A stretch of 64,000 nucleotides of DNA from a virus (IMGVR_UViG_3300020179_001612:1-64000); one strand, 5' to 3'. Positions 1 to 8,099 are shown, counted from the stretch's first letter. Made by a program: numbers and translations. The notes: generated from the letters alone by a model not told the origin.

Positions 1-600
1 AAAGGAATTGAAGATACATATTGTGATTGTTTAAGAAATGTTGGTGTTGAAAGATATAGTCAAAAATATTGTTTTTGGAAATATGAAATGGATTGGGCTT
101 CTTGTGTAATGTTATTTGCTCGTTTTGGTACCGACGAAGATAATTTTTTAGATCTACTATTTAATGCAATTAAAAAAGAAAATATTTCACATTTACCTGA
201 GTATTATGAAATGCAGTATCAATTTTGGGACGCCGAAAAATTTGAAAGTACTTGGAATAGTGGTGTTGAAGAAGTATTAGAAAGAAAATTAGAGGATATA
301 CAAACTAATACTGAAAATTATAATGAAAAATATAAAGAAATTATAGATAAAGTATCTCAAATTGGAGGAATTAATAATTGGATCTCAACAAAAGATAAAA
401 AATACCAAATTCTTATAGATGTTATAGATCCATCTACAGGTCAAATTACATATAAAATTAAAAAACCAAATGAATGGAACACTAAGGTAGGAAAAACAGA
501 TATTGATGGAATAATTAATATAATTTATAACGAAAAATTATTTAATATGATGGAGCACCTTGATAGATTTTCAATACTTAGAAATAAGACGTTCCTTTAG
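1..600 (+). CDS. Hypothetical protein, 5' end outside window
   Basis: The frame is open from base 1 to the TAA at 598-600, so this is the C-terminal part (199 codons) of a longer gene; an internal ATG at 88 is unlikely to be the true start. The protein is Trp/Tyr- and acid-rich, with a charged helical stretch in the middle. I do not recognise a family. The last 30 bp overlap the convergent peptidase gene. Confidence 0.6.
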   Translation, partial: KGIEDTYCDCLRNVGVERYSQKYCFWKYEMDWASCVMLFARFGTDEDNFLDLLFNAIKKENISHLPEYYEMQYQFWDAEKFESTWNSGVEEVLERKLEDIQTNTENYNEKYKEIIDKVSQIGGINNWISTKDKKYQILIDVIDPSTGQITYKIKKPNEWNTKVGKTDIDGIINIIYNEKLFNMMEHLDRFSILRNKTFL

Positions 601-1617
601 TATCTCATATAAATACACCAAATCATCATCATTTATAAAAAGTGAATTACCATAAAAAATATCTGATATTGTAATACCATCTTTTTCTTCAATAACATCG
701 ATGCTTTCTAATTGATGAACAGGGTAATCCTCAATTTCTTCATCGTCTTCAAATTGAAGTAATGAGTTCATAACTGTTTGTGGTGTATATACAATTGGTT
801 TATATTCATACTTATATTTTTTCAAACCCAATTCTTTAACCATATTTAATCCTGCTGTAATTGCATTTTCAACATCTTCTATTGAAACAAATTCTTGATT
901 TGAATGCATGTTATAATAACCACATGACATGTTGATACAACAAACATCAATTTTCTTTTTTAACTGTGATATGTCTGTATAAGGGTGAGATTGAACAAGC
1001 ATTTCATTTTTAAATGCATTTTCAATAGCGTCAATTGATTTAATAAAAAATTCACTATCACGTTCAAATAAACGAACTCCCGAGCATATCTCGGAGATTA
1101 AGTGATTACCAGGTGCGTCGTATTGTGTGATATACCCGACATCTTGTAAAAAGTTTTCATCACATTTTGAAGAACCGTGACAACCTGTTTCTTCTGAAAC
1201 AAAAAGACCAATTTTTACTTTATCTAATGTTTTTAATAACTCTAAACAAATAAAAATACCACATTTATCATCACCACCAATACCTGTTGGATTACCGTCT
1301 TCGGTGTAAGCTTTTAAACATGGAACCTCATCGTTACCAAACGATTTACCAAATGTATTTGGTCTAATTAGGTTTTCTTCTTTTACTATGATTTTATCTA
1401 CTTTATGATGAACGGTGTCCGTGTGTGAAATAAACATTGGATAAAATTCACCTTCGTTTAATTCACCTTTAGTTGCATATATATTCATCATACCATCTCG
1501 GTAGTAGGAGACGCCTGGAATTGTGTCTAATTCATTACAAAGATATTCTACCATATCTTCTTCTTGATATGTTTTAGAAGGGACAGATAATATTTCTTTG
1601 AATTTATTTATGTTCAT
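571..1617 (-). CDS. M20/M42-like zinc aminopeptidase
   Basis: This 348-residue protein has the metal-binding layout of co-catalytic zinc exopeptidases of the M20/M28/M42 clan. HTDTVH lies near residues 65-70, GGDDKCG near 114-120 (bridging Asp), SEETGCHG near 141-148 (Glu pair), and a late His sits in NMHSNQE. The order matches peptidase T-like and M42 enzymes, and no signal peptide is visible, so it should act in the host cytoplasm on short peptides. The gene stands alone on the minus strand and its 3' end overlaps the convergent gene by 30 bp. Such enzymes are unusual in phages. Substrate cannot be predicted; sugar or amino-acid deacylase activity is an alternative within the same clan. Confidence 0.8.
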   Translation of the reverse strand: MNINKFKEILSVPSKTYQEEDMVEYLCNELDTIPGVSYYRDGMMNIYATKGELNEGEFYPMFISHTDTVHHKVDKIIVKEENLIRPNTFGKSFGNDEVPCLKAYTEDGNPTGIGGDDKCGIFICLELLKTLDKVKIGLFVSEETGCHGSSKCDENFLQDVGYITQYDAPGNHLISEICSGVRLFERDSEFFIKSIDAIENAFKNEMLVQSHPYTDISQLKKKIDVCCINMSCGYYNMHSNQEFVSIEDVENAITAGLNMVKELGLKKYKYEYKPIVYTPQTVMNSLLQFEDDEEIEDYPVHQLESIDVIEEKDGITISDIFYGNSLFINDDDLVYLYEILKERLISKY

Positions 1618-1638
1618 TTAATTTTTTTATAAAGATAG

Positions 1639-1650
1639 TATATTTATATA
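1639..1650 (+). promoter_or_regulatory. TATATTTATATA motif, candidate late promoter
   Basis: The motif lies 16 bp before the ATG at 1666 and matches the TATATTTAT element found upstream of many structural genes in this window. No TTTG box is seen about 20 bp upstream. Assignment as a promoter is inference. Confidence 0.45.
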
Positions 1651-1665
1651 ATAAAAACAAAAAAT

Positions 1666-2250
1666 ATGAAAAATATTTTATCAAGTTTAAATGAATATAA
1701 AAAAAGAAGGATTTTAGAGATGCATACAAATAAAAAATCATTTTTATTTGAGGCTGTTGAAAATAAAACAGTTCAATTGGATTGTGTCGCAAAAACGGTT
1801 AATGGTATTGTTGTTAGTCAGGCCGATTTATTGGCTAATTTATGTCCAGCAGCTAAAAATACAACAACCACACAAGCAGGTGCAGGTACAACACCTTTAG
1901 ATACCTACGTTAGTAACATGGTTGATTGGAGAAGTAGTGTTATTAATGATAAACTTGCTTCTTTTGGGGGATCTAAAGTTAATGTTAGTGGGTCTGACAG
2001 TAATAAAATTGTTAGTTCGGTTTATATTGAAATGAAAAACCCGAAAGAGGACCCAAAAATGCAAAATTTAATAGCAACACCTACATATAATTGTGTAGCT
2101 CAGGGTACTAATTTAGCGGGAAGCGCACAATATTACGACCTATATTTCAAAAAAGGTAGTCCTGAATATAATGAATTTATGGCCGCTTGTAAATTACAAT
2201 GTCAGGCATCACAGAAAAAAATACAACAAGTTAAATATACAAAACAATAA
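1666..2250 (+). CDS. Putative virion protein with capsid-targeting-like N-terminus
   Basis: This 194-residue protein begins with MKNILSSLNE followed by KKRRILEMH. The module is almost identical, also at DNA level, to the start of the gene at 3540, while the rest of the two proteins differs. The module is short, basic and helical and contains (L/I)xE triplets (LNE, ILE), the kind of site cut by T4 prohead protease. The body is Thr/Ser/Asn-rich with a few Cys and has no known domain. A TATATTTAT motif lies just upstream, and the next gene (2260) follows after 9 bp. I infer an internal head protein, but no function can be read from the sequence. Confidence 0.6.
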   Translation: MKNILSSLNEYKKRRILEMHTNKKSFLFEAVENKTVQLDCVAKTVNGIVVSQADLLANLCPAAKNTTTTQAGAGTTPLDTYVSNMVDWRSSVINDKLASFGGSKVNVSGSDSNKIVSSVYIEMKNPKEDPKMQNLIATPTYNCVAQGTNLAGSAQYYDLYFKKGSPEYNEFMAACKLQCQASQKKIQQVKYTKQ

Positions 2251-2259
2251 ATAAATAAT

Positions 2260-2790
2260 ATGAAAAGAAAAATTAGATTAACGGAATCAGAACTTTATAG
2301 ATTAATAAGAAGGGTTATATCTGAACAAACAACAAAACAAGTAACAGTAACTGTTGATTGTACTGCAAAAACATTAGACACAATGGCAATGACAGCACCA
2401 ATGATTACTAAATACTGTACAGAGACGAAGGGTACAACAACTCAAACATTAGCTCAAGAATATAAAATGACTAGAAAGGATCAAATTATTTTAACAAGAG
2501 CCGAATTAGATTCAATTGGCGCCTTTAGTGCTGAGGTTATAATAGATAGTTCTGATAAAGTTTCAGGTGTTTCTTTTAAAATGAAAAAAGAATTAACTAA
2601 CCCGTCAAGTATGGGTGGTGGTATTGCACAACCTTTTTATTCTACCGCCGATGGTGCAGGACAAGGAACAGGTAGAGTTGCGGGTGGAGTAACACAAATT
2701 AAACCGTATGTTGATGCGGGAGTAACGACTGCAGAAGCGGTAAGAAAATTAGGTGAAAAACAAGCTAAGGCTTCCCAAAGCTTTAAATAA
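2260..2790 (+). CDS. Putative virion protein with capsid-targeting-like N-terminus
   Basis: The 176-residue protein starts MKRKIRLTESELYRLIRRVI followed by SEQ. This amphipathic basic helix ends in I-S-E and closely matches the start of the gene at 8100. The remainder is Thr/Lys-rich with a Gly-rich middle and no recognised domain. It is co-directional with the gene at 1666 and ends in a strong terminator. The N-terminus resembles the cleavable targeting peptides of T4 internal proteins, so I infer packaging inside the capsid. Confidence 0.6.
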   Translation: MKRKIRLTESELYRLIRRVISEQTTKQVTVTVDCTAKTLDTMAMTAPMITKYCTETKGTTTQTLAQEYKMTRKDQIILTRAELDSIGAFSAEVIIDSSDKVSGVSFKMKKELTNPSSMGGGIAQPFYSTADGAGQGTGRVAGGVTQIKPYVDAGVTTAEAVRKLGEKQAKASQSFK

Positions 2791-2810
2791 AAAAACAATA
2801 ATAAAAAAAA

Positions 2811-2836
2811 AGGAACCAATTTGGTTCCTTTTTTTA
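2811..2836. terminator. Bidirectional rho-independent terminator
   Basis: AGGAACCAA-TTT-GGTTCCT forms a perfect stem followed by a T-run and preceded by an A-run. It therefore serves both the plus-strand gene ending at 2790 and the minus-strand gene ending at 2834. Confidence 0.85.
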
Positions 2837-3436
2837 TTTATATAACATTCTAATAACTTCTTTATCTATTTTAGATAATTGTTGTGTTGTGGTGTAACCT
2901 TCGTAAAAGATACTATCTTCGTAAGTCCAAGAGTCGTTTGCTAAACCTAACGATTGTGTAATTTCTTCAATTATTGCATGTTTTTTATCTAAAGATGAAA
3001 CATCATTTCTAATAAAAATTTTTACATTATCGATAATAATAGTACCACTATAACTATAAATTAAACAATACCCATTACAACTAACGTATTGTAACTGATT
3101 ATAAACATATTTAGAGTTAAAATTATTAAAATCACCAAAATAAACAATTGAATTTGCTTCCGATTTATTTTTTACAATTGTAATTTTTATACTACCAATT
3201 AATGTATTTAATTCTGTTATTAGACTTTTTACATTGATTAAATCTTGGTTAGTGTAGTAACCATCCAAATACATTTTAATATCTTTATCCCACTTTGTTA
3301 TTTTATTAGTATTATCACCTTTCATTTGATCACTACCATAAGCAACCTCATTGAAATAAGATTTAATTTGTTCTTGTGTTTGACAAACAGAAAATAAAGT
3401 CATAAATAAAAATAAAGAAAGAATAAAAATTTTCAT
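2834..3436 (-). CDS. Secreted DUF2927-like putative metallopeptidase-fold protein
   Basis: This 200-residue protein has an N-terminal signal peptide (MKIFILSLFLFMTLF, then SVCQT). The C-terminal part contains HAIIEEITQSLGLANDS, which resembles the HxxxEExxQxLGLxND signature I associate with DUF2927, a family related to zinc peptidases. The His and Glu residues are present. The protein would be exported to the periplasm or outer membrane of a Gram-negative host. Such secreted proteins are typical phage moron genes that alter the cell surface or block superinfection; that role is inference. It is transcribed opposite to its neighbours with its own leader. Confidence 0.6.
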   Translation of the reverse strand: MKIFILSLFLFMTLFSVCQTQEQIKSYFNEVAYGSDQMKGDNTNKITKWDKDIKMYLDGYYTNQDLINVKSLITELNTLIGSIKITIVKNKSEANSIVYFGDFNNFNSKYVYNQLQYVSCNGYCLIYSYSGTIIIDNVKIFIRNDVSSLDKKHAIIEEITQSLGLANDSWTYEDSIFYEGYTTTQQLSKIDKEVIRMLYK

Positions 3437-3511
3437 ATGAGTTATATTAAATAATTATAATACAAACTTACGAAAACTTTTTATATCTACAAAACTATTT
3501 TTTAAAAAAAG

Positions 3512-3523
3512 ATATATTTATTA
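3512..3523 (+). promoter_or_regulatory. TATATTTATTA motif, candidate late promoter
   Basis: The motif is 17 bp upstream of the ATG at 3540, has the same core as at 1639 and 20708, and no -33 TTTG box. Confidence 0.45.
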
Positions 3524-3539
3524 ATAAAATACAAATTTT

Positions 3540-4319
3540 ATGAAAAATATTTTATCAAGTTTAAACGAATCTGAAAAAAGAAGGATTCTTGAGATGCATT
3601 ATAGGACATCGGGTAGACATTATTTGAATGAACAAACACCAGACACAACACCAGCATTCCCAACATCCGGTGTTGAAAAGGATCTTAATTTTCCTGTGGA
3701 TCAAAACATAATAACAAGCCTCAAGGTTAATACTAATGAATTTACAACAAAGGTACGAGTTACTTTTAATCACGATACAGGGGCATCTACCGCAATGTTA
3801 GTTGGAACACCTAAAACAGGACCGTCAACGACATGGAAATCGTCATTTGATTGTAAATGTCCTACATCAACTAGTCCAGACGCAGATATAAGTTCAACTT
3901 ACGGATTTATAGAAAAAACATCTGGTTTTAATGGAACTAAAGAAAATCTTAATGCCAATACTACAGTTTCAGGTCCAATGATTCAAAAATGGATTAAGGA
4001 GAGATGTGTTGCGTATTTAAAAGATAAAAAAAAATGTGGACCAGTTCTTGCAACAAGAGGTGAACTGAACGCTCTTTACACAAGGACAACACCAACGGAT
4101 ATTCAACCGGGTGACAGAAAAACAATTTGTACATTTGTTAGGGCAAAACAAGGATTTATTGGAATGGATTACCTTTACGATCAAAGAAAAATAATGGATA
4201 ATTTTCTAAGTAATATTGCATTTTATGCTCCTGGAACAGATCAAGAAACTTTTGATAACACTAGCTCTCAAGATTTAAGTGATAAAGGAGAACTATTTTG
4301 TAAAGGTTGGGGATTATAA
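3540..4319 (+). CDS. Putative virion protein with capsid-targeting-like N-terminus
   Basis: This 259-residue protein shares its first 20 residues (MKNILSSLNESEKRRILEMH) almost exactly with the gene at 1666, and even the codons match; after that the sequences diverge completely. The shared module is followed by RHYLNEQ, a second (L/I)xE candidate cleavage site. The body is Thr-rich with several Cys (CKCPTST, KERC, KKKCG) and no recognised domain. A TATATTTAT motif lies upstream and a terminator downstream, so it is a single-gene unit. The pattern suggests module shuffling of a head-targeting peptide onto different cargo. Confidence 0.6.
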   Translation: MKNILSSLNESEKRRILEMHYRTSGRHYLNEQTPDTTPAFPTSGVEKDLNFPVDQNIITSLKVNTNEFTTKVRVTFNHDTGASTAMLVGTPKTGPSTTWKSSFDCKCPTSTSPDADISSTYGFIEKTSGFNGTKENLNANTTVSGPMIQKWIKERCVAYLKDKKKCGPVLATRGELNALYTRTTPTDIQPGDRKTICTFVRAKQGFIGMDYLYDQRKIMDNFLSNIAFYAPGTDQETFDNTSSQDLSDKGELFCKGWGL

Positions 4320-4340
4320 ACCCAATAAAATAATAAAATT

Positions 4341-4369
4341 AACCCACCCCAATAAGGGTGGGTTTTCTA
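4341..4369. terminator. Rho-independent terminator
   Basis: AACCCACCC-CAATAA-GGGTGGGTT is a perfect 9-bp stem followed by TTTT. It lies between the convergent genes ending at 4319 and 4367. Confidence 0.85.
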
Positions 4370-4816
4370 TTTACGTAAATTAAAATGATTTACAATTAAC
4401 AATGTTGATTCATTATTTACAATATCATAAAATAAAAGATGAATGTATGAATCGTTATCATCTATATTAAATTTTGCGATAAAACTATAGGATATTTCTT
4501 TTTTATTTAATTTTATTTTTGATTCCACTGTAATACTATCATTATTTTTGATAACACTATCAATCTTGAATGTTCTTATTTCTGTTTCAGTATTAGGGTA
4601 AGAACTTATTTTAAGTAAAGACGAATCTAAATCAAATATAAAAATTTCTTTTAGTTTTATGTCTTTTTCTGTTTCTGTGTAATCACAAATTGGTGTTTGA
4701 AACGAGGACCGACCTAATTTACCATATAAATCAACTCTATATATTTCAAATATGATTTTTTGTGAAAATGAAAAAAAGGATGTGAATACTAATAAAAATA
4801 AAAAAAAAGTTTTCAT
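4367..4816 (-). CDS. Small secreted protein, unknown function
   Basis: The 149-residue protein has a clear signal peptide (MKTFFLFLLVFTSFFSFSQ). The mature part is rich in beta-type residues and has no recognised domain. It resembles the minus-strand gene at 8411-8848 in size, signal peptide and overall composition, so the two may be diverged paralogues. It sits alone between two plus-strand or converging units, as expected for a moron gene. Confidence 0.5.
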   Translation of the reverse strand: MKTFFLFLLVFTSFFSFSQKIIFEIYRVDLYGKLGRSSFQTPICDYTETEKDIKLKEIFIFDLDSSLLKISSYPNTETEIRTFKIDSVIKNNDSITVESKIKLNKKEISYSFIAKFNIDDNDSYIHLLFYDIVNNESTLLIVNHFNLRK

Positions 4817-4874
4817 AAATAGTTTATTAAATGATTATAATACAAATATATAAAAACTTTTAATATTTACAAAA

Positions 4875-4961
4875 CTATTTTTTACGTTTTGTTGGTTTTT
4901 TTATTTTAACTTCAGTTTTTTTATCTTTTTCGTTATATGATAAAATGAATTTTGAACCTTT
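4875..4961 (-). other. In-frame continuation of the Clp gene beyond a TAA codon
   Basis: After the TAA that ends the long Clp frame, the same frame stays open for 28 more codons to a TAG at 4875-4877. It encodes KGSKFILSYNEKDKK and a Lys-rich tail. The context CCT-TAA-AAA-GGT is compatible with a single-base change from a sense codon such as GAA. The stretch looks like the natural, charged C-terminus of the unfoldase. It is therefore either lost by a nonsense mutation, produced by readthrough, or the product of a base error. Confidence 0.55.
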
Positions 4962-7091
4962 TTAAGGGTTGTCACTAATTACTTTATCAGTAACCGCATC
5001 ATCGACCCACTTTTGAATGGTTCTTTTCAATATACGAGCACCGAATCTAGTGTCAGTACCAACACCTATAATGTGTTTTTTTAATGTCTCATCGACCTCC
5101 AATTCAAAATCAATTAAAGAAACTCTTTCATACACTTTTTCAAGTTCCAAATCAACAATTTTTAATAGGTCGGTCTCATTAAGATCTTTAAAATAAATAA
5201 TTTCATCAAACCTATTTATAAATTCAGGTGCAAACTTTTTAAATAATTCTTTTTCTAATAGAGATTTTATCTCCTCTTCCTTTTTCTCAACTTTTGAATT
5301 TGTTGCAAATCCAACACCTGTACCAAAATCTTGAACTATCTTTGTTCCAACATTAGATGTCATTAAAATAATACAGTTTTTGAAATTGATTTTTCTTCCG
5401 TGACCATCAGTTAAAAATCCTTCATCTAACATTTGTAAAAATACGTTAAATATTTCAGGATGTGCCTTTTCAATCTCATCTAACAAAATAACAGAATATG
5501 GTTTGTTTTTAATTTTATTTAAAAATGGTGATCCATCTTCATACCCAACATAGCCTGGTGATGTTCCTGTGAGTTTTGATGTTGCAATCTTATCTGAAAA
5601 TTCACTCATATCTAATCTAATAAGTGCGTCTTCAGTATTAAACATATGTTTCGCTAATTGCTTAGCCAACTCAGTTTTACCAACACCTGAATTACCAATT
5701 AATAATCCACTAAATATTGGTTTTTTAGGGTCATTTAATCCGACCTTATTTCTTTGTATTGCTTTTGATATTTTTGCAACTGCATCATCTTGACCAATAA
5801 CTTTTGTTGATAGCGTATCTTTGAGTGTTTTTAATTGTTCTGTCTCATCTGTTGATATTTTTGATATTGGTATTTTTGTAATAAGTGACGCGACATCATA
5901 TACAATATCTTCTGTAACTTCTCTTTTGAATAAATTTCTATTTTTTTCAAATTCCGCCTTTTCTCTTTCTAAATCATTCAAAACTTTTCTTTCCTTATCT
6001 CTAAGATTTGCCGCTTCCTCGTATCTTTGACTGTTTATTACTATAACCTTTTCTTCTTTGATTTCTTGAGCCTGTCTTTTTAAATCTTCAATAATTTCAG
6101 GTAATTTTATTTCAACTTGTGATCTAGCTCCAACCTCATCAATAATATCAAACGCCTTATCAGGAAACTCTCTATCTGTGATGTAACGGTCCGCTAACTC
6201 AACACATAGTTTTAATATATCATCACTATAAGTTACTTTATGGTGATCTTCATATCTATCTTTTGAATTTTGAAGTATCTGTAAGGTCTCTTCTTTTGTT
6301 GAAGGGTCCACCATTACTTTTTGGAATCTCCTTTCAAGTGCACCATCTTTTTCAATATTTTTTCTATATTCTTCTAAAGTAGTTGCACCAATACATTGTA
6401 GTTCTCCTCTTGAAAGTGCAGGTTTAAATATATTTGAAGCATCCATCGATCCTGAGGCATTTCCCGCACCAATCATTGTATGGATTTCATCAATAAAAAT
6501 TATAATATCGGGGTTATTGTATAATTCTTCCATAATCACTTTCATTCTTTCTTCAAATTGTCCTCTATATTTTGTTCCAGCAACAATTGATGTCATATCT
6601 AATGAAACAATCCTTTTACCTGATAAATTTTGAGGACAATCACCCTCAAATATTTTCTTTGCTAAACCTTCAACAATTGCCGTTTTACCACAGTTATGTG
6701 AAACCACACCATTTGATATGTATTTTCTTTCATTATCTAACACCTCAAGATCAAAAGTATTATGAACACCAATCTCTTCTTTCTCAATAACCTCATGTAG
6801 GTTATTATCTTCAAAATAAATTGAGTTTCCAACATTTAAATTTTTTAATCTTAACCAATATGAATCATTCATAAATTCAACAAAATCATTATCACTTGTT
6901 TGCCCAACTTCAACTAAATGGTCTTCAGATCCTGAAAGTTCAGACCCGTTTGATAGTTTTATTTTAAAACAATTTTTATTTTGTTTTTTATATAAATTAC
7001 CAACAAGTTTATAACCCGACGGAGTTTTAATTTTGTATGTCCCACCTTCGTTTTTTACAAGGTTAAAAAATTCTTCAATTTTAATTTTCAT
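4962..7091 (-). CDS. ClpC/ClpA-like AAA+ unfoldase, C-terminal gene with split-intein C-part
   Basis: This 709-residue protein has two parts. Residues 1-133 are the C-terminal half of a split intein: a block-B-like GSEDH, then GVHNTFDLEV and a terminal NGVVSHN. Residue 134 is the +1 Cys of the C-extein, and from CGKTAIVEGLAKK onward it is a Hsp100 protein. Motifs are Walker B IIFIDEIH, a UVR-like middle segment (RYEEAANLRDKE), a second Walker A IGNSGVGKTELA, Walker B VILLDEIEKAHP, a VGF tripeptide aligning with the ClpP-docking loop of ClpC, and EFINRFDEI. It lacks the first five residues of the first P-loop, which are in the gene at 7116-7409. Splicing should rebuild an unfoldase of about 649 residues that could dock on host ClpP; no clpP is in the window. 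The C-terminus is cut by an in-frame TAA. Confidence 0.9.
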   Translation of the reverse strand: MKIKIEEFFNLVKNEGGTYKIKTPSGYKLVGNLYKKQNKNCFKIKLSNGSELSGSEDHLVEVGQTSDNDFVEFMNDSYWLRLKNLNVGNSIYFEDNNLHEVIEKEEIGVHNTFDLEVLDNERKYISNGVVSHNCGKTAIVEGLAKKIFEGDCPQNLSGKRIVSLDMTSIVAGTKYRGQFEERMKVIMEELYNNPDIIIFIDEIHTMIGAGNASGSMDASNIFKPALSRGELQCIGATTLEEYRKNIEKDGALERRFQKVMVDPSTKEETLQILQNSKDRYEDHHKVTYSDDILKLCVELADRYITDREFPDKAFDIIDEVGARSQVEIKLPEIIEDLKRQAQEIKEEKVIVINSQRYEEAANLRDKERKVLNDLEREKAEFEKNRNLFKREVTEDIVYDVASLITKIPISKISTDETEQLKTLKDTLSTKVIGQDDAVAKISKAIQRNKVGLNDPKKPIFSGLLIGNSGVGKTELAKQLAKHMFNTEDALIRLDMSEFSDKIATSKLTGTSPGYVGYEDGSPFLNKIKNKPYSVILLDEIEKAHPEIFNVFLQMLDEGFLTDGHGRKINFKNCIILMTSNVGTKIVQDFGTGVGFATNSKVEKKEEEIKSLLEKELFKKFAPEFINRFDEIIYFKDLNETDLLKIVDLELEKVYERVSLIDFELEVDETLKKHIIGVGTDTRFGARILKRTIQKWVDDAVTDKVISDNP
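6693..7091 (-). other. Split intein, C-terminal fragment (133 aa)
   Basis: The fragment runs from the start Met to the His-Asn pair that precedes the +1 Cys of the Clp extein. It ends in the classic GVVSHN|C junction and has a block F-like segment before it. There is no homing-endonuclease domain. Together with the 24-residue N-fragment it forms an intein of about 157 residues, split very close to block A. The experimentally studied AceL-TerL intein has the same unusual geometry. Confidence 0.88.
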
Positions 7092-7115
7092 ATTTTTTAT
7101 TTAATTTTTTTTATT

Positions 7116-7409
7116 TCACATAGTTTCAATATTGTGACTATCTGCGTCAGAAACTTTTTCAATTTCAATCCAAGTATCGCCTAAAACACAACCTGGTTCA
7201 CCTAATATAATAGGGTTATTTTTCTTTCTTCTTGAAAGGATTTGTGCAATTCTATTAATCTCATTTTCTCTACCTACAACAGGATCTAATTTTCCTTCTT
7301 CAGCTAGTTTTATAAGGTCTCTTGAAAAGTTATCTAAAACAGGGGTTTTAGTTTTTGTTTCTGTTTGTTTATTTTTTGATTTTTCCATATCGTCAAATGA
7401 TTCAATCAT
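7116..7409 (-). CDS. ClpC/ClpA-like unfoldase, N-terminal gene with split-intein N-part
   Basis: This 97-residue protein contains the start of a Hsp100 ATPase: [20 protein letters not shown], then [20 protein letters not shown] and PIILGEPG. At residue 74 the P-loop is interrupted by [20 protein letters not shown], a block A intein start (Cys1, GDT). The protein ends 24 residues into the intein with a TGA. The partner gene starts 24 bp downstream on the same strand, so both halves lie on one transcript. The usual Clp N-domain is absent. Neither half alone can hold ATP in the first AAA module, so activity should depend on trans-splicing. Confidence 0.9.
   Translation of the reverse strand: MIESFDDMEKSKNKQTETKTKTPVLDNFSRDLIKLAEEGKLDPVVGRENEINRIAQILSRRKKNNPIILGEPGCVLGDTWIEIEKVSDADSHNIETM
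7119..7190 (-). other. Split intein, N-terminal fragment (24 aa)
   Basis: It starts with the catalytic Cys of block A ([11 protein letters not shown]) immediately after the extein residues GEPG and is followed directly by the TGA stop. The length of 24 residues is far below the roughly 100 residues of canonical split inteins such as Npu DnaE. Confidence 0.88.
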
Positions 7410-7480
7410 AATAATCTTTTTAATTTTTTATTTGTTTAAAAGTTAATTAAATAAAGACCAATAATCAATATTTTTTATTT

Positions 7481-7517
7481 TTTTGTCATCATGTCAGATA
7501 TACTGACATTTTGTCAT
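7481..7517. promoter_or_regulatory. Operator-like palindrome with flanking direct repeats
   Basis: TGTCAG-ATATA-CTGACA (7492-7508) is a perfect inverted repeat. It is flanked by two copies of TTTTGTCAT (7481-7489 and 7509-7517). It lies in the 197-bp divergent gap between the split clp genes (minus) and the UVR gene (plus), where a shared regulator could act. No regulator gene is obvious nearby. Confidence 0.45.
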
Positions 7518-7606
7518 GTTATAATTTGAAAACATTAAAATTTACTTATTTGGCATTTATTTGGTGTAAAATCTTACCAAAATAAACTTATAAATAAAAT
7601 AAAATT

Positions 7607-7972
7607 ATGTTTAGTAGAAATTTTGAAAAATTATTTAATGAACTATGGTCATCAGATCCATTTTTTAATGGTGATAATTGGGAAAGAAAAAACTATAAGT
7701 CCGAAGATGGTAGTATTTCATTTACTTACATTACAAACAAACGAGGAGGACTGAATAAACAAGATGAAATATCATTATTAAAACAAAAACTTGATATTGC
7801 AGTTGATGAACAAAATTTTGAGGAGGCGGTAGAACTCAGAGACAAAATTAAAAATTTAGAGAAAAATAAAGAAGAATTTACAAAACTTAATAAAGAACTA
7901 GATGAATGTTTAAAAAAACAAGATTTTGAAAATGCAATCAAATTAAGAGATAAAATTAGAAGTTTAAAATAA
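7607..7972 (+). CDS. UVR-motif protein, possible Clp adaptor
   Basis: The 121-residue protein has an N-terminal region of about 50 residues without a known domain, then two UVR-type helical hairpins: LKQKLDIAVDEQNFEEAVEL and ELDECLKKQDFENAIKLRDK. UVR motifs occur in UvrB/UvrC and in McsA-type proteins that bind ClpC. No zinc fingers of McsA type and no nuclease domain are present. The gene is divergent from the split clp genes across a palindromic operator-like site, and the Clp protein itself carries a UVR-like segment. An adaptor or activator role is therefore a reasonable inference. Confidence 0.7.
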   Translation: MFSRNFEKLFNELWSSDPFFNGDNWERKNYKSEDGSISFTYITNKRGGLNKQDEISLLKQKLDIAVDEQNFEEAVELRDKIKNLEKNKEEFTKLNKELDECLKKQDFENAIKLRDKIRSLK

Positions 7973-7994
7973 AAATGTTCTTATTTTAGTTTTG

Positions 7995-8022
7995 AACCTG
8001 TCCGTGAGGATGGGTTTTTTTT
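7995..8022 (+). terminator. Rho-independent terminator
   Basis: AACCTGTCC-GTGA-GGATGGGTT pairs along 9 bp, including two G-U wobbles in RNA, and is followed by a run of T. It lies 23 bp after the UVR gene. Confidence 0.75.
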
Positions 8023-8048
8023 TGATTTATGGTTTTTTTTATTAATCG

Positions 8049-8060
8049 TTATATTTATTA
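8049..8060 (+). promoter_or_regulatory. TATATTTATTA motif, candidate late promoter
   Basis: Same core motif as at 1639 and 3512; the ATG of the downstream gene is at 8100, about 40 bp away, with an A-rich leader between. Confidence 0.4.
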
Positions 8061-8099
8061 TAAAAAGATAATAAAAAAATAAAAATAACAAAAAAAATT

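Noticed and set aside
7580-7600. TATAAATA (the T4 late promoter sequence) before the UVR gene
   Set aside because: A single match in an AT-rich region; the motif that recurs here in gene orientation is TATATTTAT, so I did not call it a T4-type late promoter.
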